Positions 1 through 5,018 of a DNA stretch of 5,018 nucleotides are shown one piece after another. The notes under the pieces were generated by a model. It did no database searches. It saw nothing but the letters and a program-made list of their open reading frames with translations, and was not told the origin of the DNA. This stretch comes from Pseudolabrys sp. (GTDB taxonomy: Bacteria; Pseudomonadota; Alphaproteobacteria; Rhizobiales; Xanthobacteraceae). Position numbers and translations under genes: made by a program. Numbering within the stretch: position 1 is the stretch's first letter; every line of letters begins with the position of its first letter. The DNA is taken from positions 1 to 5,018 of the forward strand of contig JAQSCR010000060.1 in NCBI GenBank assembly GCA_029945495.1, given 5' to 3'.

Positions 1-105
1 GACGACGACCTCGCCCGCCGCCGGCCGTGGCGCCGCCGCGCGCTCGGCCCGCAGGACCGACGGCGGGCCGTATTCAGAGAAACGGATCGCTGAAATGTCA
101 GACAT
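1..105 (-). CDS. MDR-family quinone oxidoreductase / alcohol dehydrogenase-like protein, N-terminal fragment (cut by window edge)
   Basis: Reading the minus strand from the ATG at 105-103 gives 35 uninterrupted codons to the window edge. The translation starts MSDISAIRFSEYGPPSVLRA and continues with a Pro/Ala-rich stretch ending in GEVVV. The pattern 'AI.F.EYG.P.VL' followed by 'P.P..GEV.V' is the usual N-terminus of medium-chain dehydrogenase/reductase proteins such as NADPH:quinone oxidoreductases, where it begins the GroES-like domain. These enzymes reduce quinones or enones with NADPH in the cytoplasm; some members are zinc alcohol dehydrogenases, and 35 residues cannot tell them apart. 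The start is supported by an AGGAAG ribosome-binding site just upstream (109-114). The gene overlaps the end of the ATPase gene by 8 bases in another frame, so it is probably translated as the last visible gene of the transporter operon. About nine tenths of a typical 320-340 residue protein lies outside the window. Confidence 0.75.
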   Translation of the reverse strand, partial: MSDISAIRFSEYGPPSVLRAERAAAPRPAAGEVVV

Positions 106-1975
106 TGGCTTCCTGAAGCATATCGGCCGGGGCCACGACATCGGTTTCGAGCGGCTGCGGCGACCACACCGCCGACGGGTCGTCGGGCGGCACGGCCGCC
201 AGCAAGGTGCGCGTATAGGGATGGCTGGGCGCGGCGAATATCCGGTCGGTCGGACCGCTTTCGACGACTTCGCCGCGATACATCACCAGCATCCGGTCGC
301 AAAGATACCGCACCACCGACAGATCGTGCGAGATGAACAACATCGAGAAGCCGCGCTTGCGCCGCAGCTGCATCAGCAAATTGAGCAGTTGCGCCTGCAC
401 CGAGACATCGAGGCCGGAGACGATTTCGTCGGCGATCAGAATGTTGGGCGCGACGCACAGCGCGCGGGCAATGTTGACGCGCTGGCGCTGGCCACCGGAG
501 AGCTGCGTCGGAAACCGCCGCGCCGCGTCCGGCGGCAGCCCGATCTCCAGCAGCAACGCCTCGGCGCGCTCCAGCCTTTCCTTGCCGCTTGTGCCGCCCG
601 CCGCTTCCATCGCCTGCGTGACGATGCTGGCAATGCGCCGGCGCGGATTGAGCGCCGATTGCGGATCTTGAAAGACCATCTGCACATGGGCCCGCAGATG
701 GGCGCGTGAACTCGTACTGCCGTCGCTGACTTCGCGGCCGTCGATCTCGAACTCGCCCTCGGTCGGGCGCTCCAGTCCGCACAGCATGCGCGCGACCGTA
801 CTCTTGCCGCTGCCGCTTTCGCCGACGATACCGATGAATTCGTTCTGATGCAGGGTGAAGCTCACGTCCTTCACGGCCGTGAAAGCCCTGTTCCGGAACA
901 ACCCGCCGCCGATCCTGAACGTCTTGGTCAGCCCCCGCACCTCGAGCAACGGCACGCCTGCTTGCGGCGCATCCGAAGCCGACAATGCCGGCGCGGCGAT
1001 GGTGGCCGTCGTTTCGGGACGAATGCAGGCAGCCACCTGCCCGTCCGCGACATCGACGAACGGCGGCAGCGCCCGCGTGCATTCCGGGACGACTTTGGGG
1101 CAGCGCGGCGCAAACAGGCAGCCCTCGATGCCTTTGATCGCACTGAGCCCCGGCATGCGCTCGGGAAGCGCGTAGAGCGCGCGGCGCGGCCCGCTCATCG
1201 CCGGATTGGAGAGCTGGAGGCAGCGCGTATAAGGATGCGCCGGCTGTGCGAACACGCTCCGCGCCGGTCCGTATTCGGCCGGCCGGCCGGCATAGAGCAC
1301 GAGGATGTTGTCGCAAACCTGCGCCGCCAGCCGCAGATCATGGGTAATGAAGACGACGCTGGTGCCGTCGCGTTCCTGCATCTCGGCGATGAGCTGAACG
1401 ATGCGGGCCTGGATCGTGACGTCGAGTGCCGTGGTCGGCTCGTCCGCCACCAGTAGTTTCGGCCGGCTGGCGAACGCCATGGCGATCAGCACCCGCTGGC
1501 ACATGCCGCCGGATAATTGATGCGGATATTTATCGAGGAGGTCGGCGCCGTGGCTCAGATGCACATCGTTGAGCATGCCAAGCGCATGGTCGCGCCGCGC
1601 CCGCGCGTTGCCGATCCCTAAGCGCGCCAGATGCTCGTCGATTTGCCGGCCGATGGTCAGAACCGGATTGAGGCCCGACAACGGCTCCTGCGGAATGAAG
1701 GCGATCTCGCGGCCGAGCAGTTCGCGCCGCGTTTCCGCCGGCATGCGCACCAGGTCCTGCCCGTCGAACATCAATTCGCCGGCGGTGACCGAAAATCCCG
1801 GCGGCAACAATTGCGCGATCGTACGGCCGATCATCGACTTGCCGGCGCCCGACTCGCCAACGAGCCCCAGAACCTTGCCCTGCGGCAGCGAAAAATTCAG
1901 CTCCTGAATAACGGGCACGCTGCCGTCCGGAAGCGCCGCACTGACGCCGAGGTTTTTGGCAATCAGCATATCCAT
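98..1975 (-). CDS. Fused double ATP-binding subunit of a peptide/opine-type ABC importer (DppD-DppF fusion, GsiA-like architecture)
   Basis: This 625-residue protein holds both nucleotide-binding domains of a family-5 ABC importer and would power uptake from the cytoplasmic face of the inner membrane. Domain 1 (about 1-255) has Walker A GESGAGKS at 40-47, Q-loop Q96, signature LSGGM at 154-158, Walker B LLVADE at 174-179 and switch His212. It is followed by the oligopeptide-transporter C-terminal region (HPYT at 247-250; Cys286, Cys292, Cys299, Cys317). An Ala/Thr-rich linker (about 320-343) leads to domain 2 (about 344-595): Walker A GESGSGKS at 385-392, Q436, LSGGQ at 492-496, Walker B ILIADE at 512-517, His550 and HPYT at 585-588. 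Both sites look competent. Odd points are DEI rather than DEP after Walker B in domain 2, and Cys159 where the family usually has Arg. The length is close to that of E. coli GsiA (623 residues), but the substrate cannot be inferred. The ATG at 1975 lies four bases after the permease stop without a clear ribosome-binding site, so coupled translation is likely; an in-frame ATG at 1969 is an alternative start. Confidence 0.96.
   Translation of the reverse strand: MDMLIAKNLGVSAALPDGSVPVIQELNFSLPQGKVLGLVGESGAGKSMIGRTIAQLLPPGFSVTAGELMFDGQDLVRMPAETRRELLGREIAFIPQEPLSGLNPVLTIGRQIDEHLARLGIGNARARRDHALGMLNDVHLSHGADLLDKYPHQLSGGMCQRVLIAMAFASRPKLLVADEPTTALDVTIQARIVQLIAEMQERDGTSVVFITHDLRLAAQVCDNILVLYAGRPAEYGPARSVFAQPAHPYTRCLQLSNPAMSGPRRALYALPERMPGLSAIKGIEGCLFAPRCPKVVPECTRALPPFVDVADGQVAACIRPETTATIAAPALSASDAPQAGVPLLEVRGLTKTFRIGGGLFRNRAFTAVKDVSFTLHQNEFIGIVGESGSGKSTVARMLCGLERPTEGEFEIDGREVSDGSTSSRAHLRAHVQMVFQDPQSALNPRRRIASIVTQAMEAAGGTSGKERLERAEALLLEIGLPPDAARRFPTQLSGGQRQRVNIARALCVAPNILIADEIVSGLDVSVQAQLLNLLMQLRRKRGFSMLFISHDLSVVRYLCDRMLVMYRGEVVESGPTDRIFAAPSHPYTRTLLAAVPPDDPSAVWSPQPLETDVVAPADMLQEANV
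109..114 (-). promoter_or_regulatory. Ribosome-binding site of the oxidoreductase gene
   Basis: The minus strand reads AGGAAG here, three bases before the ATG at 105-103 (five bases counted from the AGGA core). It lies inside the last codons of the ATPase gene. It is the strongest Shine-Dalgarno match seen at any junction in the window, and it decides the start of the overlapping gene. Confidence 0.6.
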
Positions 1976-1979
1976 AGGA

Positions 1980-2840
1980 TCAGACCCGTTGAGTTGCGGT
2001 CAGACGCACGTCGAGCGTCCGGCGCAAGCCATCGCCCAGCAGGTTGAAGCCGAACACTGCGAAGAAGATGGCGAGGATGGGGAACAACAGGTTCCAGGGT
2101 GAATCGTAGATGTACTGCCGCGCATCGGCGATCATCTGGCCCCAGGCCGGCGTATTGGAGCTGACGCTCATGCCGACGAAGGACAGAATCGCTTCGACGA
2201 TCACCGCGATGCCCATCTCCAGGCTCACCAGCGTGATCAGCAGCGGCAGGGTCGCGGGGACAATCTCGCGCGTCACGGTGCGCCAGTGCGAGAAGCCGAC
2301 CAGCCGCGCCGCGGCGACATAGTCCTTGCGCGCAACCACCAGAACCTCGCTGCGCAGCACCCGGCAGAACCGGGTCCAATCGACCAGGATGATGGCGAGA
2401 ATGACATTGCGTAAGCCCACGCCGAGGCCGACCATCAAGATCAACGACATGATGACCGGCGGAAACGACATCCAGACGTCGACGGCGCGCCCGATCAAAC
2501 TGTCGATGCGACCGCCGAAATAACCGGCGATATAGGCCAAAGTCCCGCCGATCATCATGGCGCCGAACGAAGCGAGCACCGCCACCATCATTGCGACGCG
2601 GGCGCCGTAAATCAGCCGTGACAGCACGTCGCGTCCCAGGCTGTCGGTGCCGAGCAGATAGGCCGCCTGCCCGCCTTTGGCCCAGACCGGCGGCAGGAAG
2701 GTCGCAATGAGATCCTGTTCGTTGGGATCGTGCGGCGCGAGAAGCGGCGCAAACACCGCGCACAGACTGATGATCACGACAATCGTCAGCCCGCCGAGAA
2801 CACGAGCCGAGCGCAGCCATGGCGGCAGGATGCGCATCAT
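1980..2840 (-). CDS. DppC/OppC-type permease subunit of the ABC importer
   Basis: This 286-residue inner-membrane protein is one of the two channel-forming subunits. Hallmarks of the DppC/OppC branch are HDPN at 37-40, LGTDSLGRDVLSRLIYGAR at 63-81, the cytoplasmic EAA-type loop that docks on the ATPase (about 173-199, DYVAAARLVGF then IVPATLP), and the C-terminal GFNLLGDGLRRTLDVRL at 264-280. Hydrophobic segments lie near 15-34, 82-108, 125-160, 196-222 and 249-268, as expected for an N-terminal helix plus the usual core. I chose the ATG at 2840-2838 because it shares its A with the TGA of the upstream permease (TGATG), has a GAGG eight bases upstream, and gives the normal family length. The same frame stays open to an ATG at 2918, but that 26-residue extension would lie within the upstream gene and has no permease character. 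A second ATG follows at 2837. Its partner subunits are the permease before it and the fused ATPase after it. Confidence 0.95.
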   Translation of the reverse strand: MMRILPPWLRSARVLGGLTIVVIISLCAVFAPLLAPHDPNEQDLIATFLPPVWAKGGQAAYLLGTDSLGRDVLSRLIYGARVAMMVAVLASFGAMMIGGTLAYIAGYFGGRIDSLIGRAVDVWMSFPPVIMSLILMVGLGVGLRNVILAIILVDWTRFCRVLRSEVLVVARKDYVAAARLVGFSHWRTVTREIVPATLPLLITLVSLEMGIAVIVEAILSFVGMSVSSNTPAWGQMIADARQYIYDSPWNLLFPILAIFFAVFGFNLLGDGLRRTLDVRLTATQRV

Positions 2841-3856
2841 CACCGAAGCCTCAGTTTGGGGTTCAGCACCATATAGAGGCTGTCGACGACGGTATTGATG
2901 ATCAAGACCACCGCGCAATAGGCAAGCCCGACCGCCTGGATGATCGGCAGGTCGGCGTTGCGGACGGCGTCGACCATCAGGTTGCCGAGCCCCGGATAGG
3001 AGTAGATGACTTCGACCAGCAACGTCCCGCCGAACAGAAAGCCGAATTGCACGCCCATCAGGCTCAACGTCGGCAGAATGGCGTTCTTCAAAGCGTGGCC
3101 GAGCAGAATGCGGCGCTCGCTCAACCCGCGCAGGCGGGCAAGATGGATGTAGTCTTCCTGGTAGACGTCAATCAGGCTCGAGCGCAGCACCCGCATGATG
3201 GTCGGCGAGAAAGCGATGCCGAGGGCAAAGCTCGGCAGGATCATGTGGCGCGCCGCGCTGAAGAAAATATCGAGCCGCCCGGCCATCAGCGCGTCGAACA
3301 GCAGAAAGCCGGTGCCGGCCGGCACGCGCAGATCGGGATCGAGCCGTCCGGTGAACGGCAGCCAATGCAAGGCGACGCCGAAGATCAGGATGAAGAACAG
3401 GCTCCAGAGAAACTCCGGAATCGACAACAGCATGATCGATCCGAAATCGACGACCGGTTCCTTGCGGCTGCCGCGCACATGGAACAGCACCAGGCCGCCG
3501 ACGATGCCGAGCGCCGACGCGATCATCATCGCCAGCACCGCAAGTTCGACCGTCGCCGGCAAGGTATCGGCGACCAGGCCGAGCACGCCGCGCCGAAAAT
3601 GGATCGACGCGCCGAAATCGCCCTGAATGACTTTCGCCAGCCAGATCATGTATTGATTCGGCAGCGGCTGATCGAGGCCCATTTCCCGGCGCATTGCCTC
3701 GATGTCGGCCAGCGTCGCGGTCGGTGGCAGCGACATCGCCGCCGGGTCGACCGGCAGAACGTGCAGCACGACGAACAGCAGCATCGACACGATCAGCAGG
3801 ATCGCGACCGACGACAGCAGCCGGCGTCCCACCAGCGGAAATACGGTCGCGATCAT
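2840..3856 (-). CDS. DppB/OppB-type permease subunit of the ABC importer
   Basis: This 338-residue inner-membrane protein is the first channel subunit, of typical length for the DppB/OppB/GsiC branch. An N-terminal helix (about 12-33) is followed by the conserved LPVDPA (34-39), the helical stretch ending MGLDQPLPNQY (59-69) and GDFGASI (79-85). Further hydrophobic segments are near 99-125, 138-165, 203-222, 258-282 and 303-330. The EAA-type ATPase-docking loop is at about 235-262 (EDYIHLARLRGLSERR then HALKNAILP). The motif VEVIYSYPGLG (281-291) and the ending VVDSLYMVLNPKLRLR are also diagnostic. The ATG at 3856 is the only reasonable start: upstream in the same frame there is no ATG, GTG or TTG before a stop at 3923-3925. 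No purine-rich ribosome-binding site is visible before it, so initiation may be weak or depend on upstream translation or RNA folding. It lies 102 bases after the binding-protein stop and overlaps the next permease by one base. Confidence 0.96.
   Translation of the reverse strand: MIATVFPLVGRRLLSSVAILLIVSMLLFVVLHVLPVDPAAMSLPPTATLADIEAMRREMGLDQPLPNQYMIWLAKVIQGDFGASIHFRRGVLGLVADTLPATVELAVLAMMIASALGIVGGLVLFHVRGSRKEPVVDFGSIMLLSIPEFLWSLFFILIFGVALHWLPFTGRLDPDLRVPAGTGFLLFDALMAGRLDIFFSAARHMILPSFALGIAFSPTIMRVLRSSLIDVYQEDYIHLARLRGLSERRILLGHALKNAILPTLSLMGVQFGFLFGGTLLVEVIYSYPGLGNLMVDAVRNADLPIIQAVGLAYCAVVLIINTVVDSLYMVLNPKLRLR
2849..2852 (-). promoter_or_regulatory. Ribosome-binding site deciding the DppC-like start
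   Basis: The minus strand reads TGAGG with GAGG at 2852-2849, eight bases before the ATG at 2840. It lies within the last codons of the DppB-like gene. With the TGATG overlap it supports the short form of the downstream permease rather than the long reading from 2918. Confidence 0.5.
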
Positions 3857-3911
3857 CGTTGCGGCCCGGCGCGGCGCACGAGACCGCGGCAGCGAGCTTG
3901 GCGACGGGCGT

Positions 3912-3951
3912 GGCGCGCGGCGCTACTGATTGATCGGCATCGTCGCGCGCC
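3912..3951. repeat. GC-rich inverted repeat in the gap between binding-protein and permease genes
   Basis: The arms GGCGCGCG (3912-3919) and CGCGCGCC (3944-3951) are perfect 8-base inverted copies separated by 24 bases, so the transcript could form a stable stem-loop. It starts eight bases after the binding-protein stop in the sense of transcription. No run of U follows the stem on the minus strand, so it does not look like an intrinsic terminator. In many ABC importer operons a stem-loop at this point protects the binding-protein mRNA or lowers downstream expression; that role is an inference here. Alternating GC arms can also arise by chance in DNA this rich in G and C. The rest of the 102-base gap (3857-3958) shows no convincing promoter or small gene. 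Confidence 0.35.
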
Positions 3952-3958
3952 TGTCACC

Positions 3959-5018
3959 TCACCCCCACTTCATCGTGTTGGCGAGCACCCAGCCATTGCC
4001 GAATTTCTCGTAGGCCAGGCTCTTCTTGCGGACGAGCGTCTGCACTGTCTGCAGCAGCGGGATGGTGGCGCCGGATTCGACCGCCGATTTCACCAGTTCC
4101 TTGTAGCCGGCGATACGCGCATCGTAGTCGGTCATATTGAACAAGGCCGCGATCTTGTCGCCGATCGCCGGATCCTTGAAGGCCGAGAACGGCATCTTCG
4201 GATTGAGCAGGTAGCCGGAGAATATCTCCGGGTCGGCGGTGCCGTTATCCCAGCTATAAAGCGTGGCGTCGGGCAATTTGCCGCCGCGATTGAGTTCGAA
4301 ATATTTCGAATACTCGATCGTCTGCAGATCGGCCTCGATGCCGACCTTCTTCCACATCTGCACGATGGCGCGCGCGATGTCGTAGTCGCTGGGGAACTGG
4401 CCGTTGGTCGAGCCGAACGAAATCTTCGCCGGCTTGTCCGGACCGAACCCCGACTTGGCCAGAATCTTCTTGGCCAGGTCCGGATCGTAGGGAAACTTGA
4501 AATCGGGCACGTATCCGGGTGTGCCCGGCGTGACCGGCACCGACAAAGGCACGGCCGCGCCGGCATAGAAAGCCTTGGACAAGGCCTCCTTGTCGATCGC
4601 GTGATTGGCAGCAAGGCGGATGTTCTGGTCGGCAAAGCCCTGGTCGTTGCGGCATTGCAGCAGGATAACGCGCGTGATCGGATTGATCTCGCCGGCCAGA
4701 TTAGGCTCCTTCTGCAAGCGCGTGACTTCGCGCACCGGCACGGCGGTGACGAGATCGACCTGCCCGGACTGAATTGCCGCAACGCGAGCGGACGGGTCCT
4801 TGATGATTTCGAAAGTGACGCGCTTGAGCGCCGCTTTCGGGCCCCAGTATTTGTCGTTGCGCTCGAGCACGACACGGGCGTTGAGCTGGTAATCGACCAG
4901 CTTGTAGGGTCCGGTGCCGATCGGCTTTTCGGCGAAGGTCGCAGCGCCGACCTGCTCGACGTATTTTTTCGAGCCGATATAGCGGCCGAGGAAGGCCATC
5001 CATTGCGGCGCCGGCGGC
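3959..5018 (-). CDS. Family-5 extracellular solute-binding protein of the ABC importer, C-terminal part (5' end outside window)
   Basis: The frame is open from the right edge to the TGA at 3961-3959 and gives 352 residues, roughly the last two thirds of a protein that usually has 500-540. This periplasmic protein would bind the ligand and deliver it to the permeases. Counting from the edge, diagnostic features of the SBP_bac_5 (DppA/OppA/GsiB-like) family are RYIGSKKYVEQVG (12-24), PIGTGPYKL (32-40), RNDKYWGP (53-60), DPSARVAAIQSGQVDLV (74-90), the NHAIDKEAL helix (138-146), YDPDLAKKILAKSGF (177-191), and SWDNGTADPE (255-264) in the second lobe. It ends normally with a short WVLANTMKWG tail. 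The Met at 4999 is internal, since the six codons before it (PPAPQW) are open and the family fold is already under way, so the true start and signal peptide are outside the window. It is the first gene of the visible operon. Peptides, opines, glutathione and nickel complexes are all possible ligands for the family; I cannot choose among them. Confidence 0.95.
   Translation of the reverse strand, partial: PPAPQWMAFLGRYIGSKKYVEQVGAATFAEKPIGTGPYKLVDYQLNARVVLERNDKYWGPKAALKRVTFEIIKDPSARVAAIQSGQVDLVTAVPVREVTRLQKEPNLAGEINPITRVILLQCRNDQGFADQNIRLAANHAIDKEALSKAFYAGAAVPLSVPVTPGTPGYVPDFKFPYDPDLAKKILAKSGFGPDKPAKISFGSTNGQFPSDYDIARAIVQMWKKVGIEADLQTIEYSKYFELNRGGKLPDATLYSWDNGTADPEIFSGYLLNPKMPFSAFKDPAIGDKIAALFNMTDYDARIAGYKELVKSAVESGATIPLLQTVQTLVRKKSLAYEKFGNGWVLANTMKWG

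Noticed and set aside
95..709. A 204-codon open frame on the plus strand starting MSDIGFLKHIG
   Set aside because: It lies antisense to the second half of the ATPase gene, has an Arg/His/Gln-rich composition without a fold-like pattern, and is the kind of shadow frame high-GC codon use creates.
848..1456. Plus-strand open frame of 202 codons
   Set aside because: It is antisense to the ATPase gene, Arg-rich and without recognisable motifs, while the opposite strand encodes clear ABC motifs throughout.
1631..2047. Plus-strand open frame of 138 codons spanning the ATPase/permease junction
   Set aside because: It is a low-complexity composition shadow of the two minus-strand genes and has no family resemblance.
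1963..2820. Minus-strand open frame of 285 codons in another frame of the DppC-like gene
   Set aside because: The product is Arg/Asp/Ser-rich with no hydrophobic segments, whereas the overlapping frame gives a textbook permease with a supported start.
2841..2918. A 26-residue N-terminal extension of the DppC-like permease from an ATG at 2918
   Set aside because: It would lie inside the end of the DppB-like gene. The ATG at 2840 has a GAGG site, a TGATG junction and the normal family length.
3694..3933. Small plus-strand open frames (79 and 75 codons) over the 5' end of the DppB-like gene and the gap
   Set aside because: They are Ser/Arg/Ala-rich shadow frames, two overlapping in different phases, with no motif and mostly antisense to the permease.
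3912..3951. Rho-independent terminator after the binding-protein gene
   Set aside because: The stem has a 24-base loop and no following U run in the direction of transcription, and the downstream genes are needed for a working importer.
4997..4999. ATG at 4999 as the start of the binding protein
   Set aside because: The frame is open to the window edge, and the sequence at this point already corresponds to the middle of the family-5 fold. A start here would leave no signal peptide and no first lobe.

Overview
The window is high-GC DNA (about 60-65% by eye) carrying one compact gene cluster, all on the minus strand. The GC content, the G/C-rich third codon positions and the type of transporter suggest an alphaproteobacterium, possibly of the Hyphomicrobiales (Bradyrhizobium/Xanthobacteraceae-like). 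That placement is an inference from style, not from a marker gene.

In order of transcription (right to left): (1) the C-terminal two thirds or so of a family-5 (peptide/nickel/opine type) solute-binding protein, cut by the right edge, ending at 3959; (2) a gap of 102 bases (3857-3958) with a GC-rich inverted repeat; (3) a DppB/OppB-type permease, 3856-2840; (4) a DppC/OppC-type permease, 2840-1980, sharing one base with the previous gene in a TGATG junction; (5) a double-headed ATPase, 1975-98, which fuses the DppD-like and DppF-like subunits into one 625-residue chain, four bases after the permease stop; (6) the first 35 codons of a sixth-frame gene, 105-1, overlapping the ATPase stop by 8 bases, whose product looks like the N-terminus of a medium-chain (MDR) quinone oxidoreductase/zinc-type alcohol dehydrogenase and which runs off the left edge.

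Together genes 1-5 encode a complete ABC importer: the binding protein captures the ligand in the periplasm, the two permeases form the channel, and the fused ATPase supplies both nucleotide-binding sites. The subunit set matches the glutathione importer GsiABCD and many uncharacterised peptide/opine importers, but nothing here fixes the substrate. The tight junctions imply one transcript with translational coupling, and the oxidoreductase appears to be part of the same operon, which hints at uptake linked to metabolism of the ligand.

I did not find an evidently new biological system. The points most worth a second look are the partial oxidoreductase gene hidden at the left edge, the four-cysteine motif in only one half of the ATPase, and the inverted repeat between the binding-protein and permease genes. 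No RNA gene, mobile element or CRISPR array was seen, and no gene-free stretch exceeds about 100 bases.
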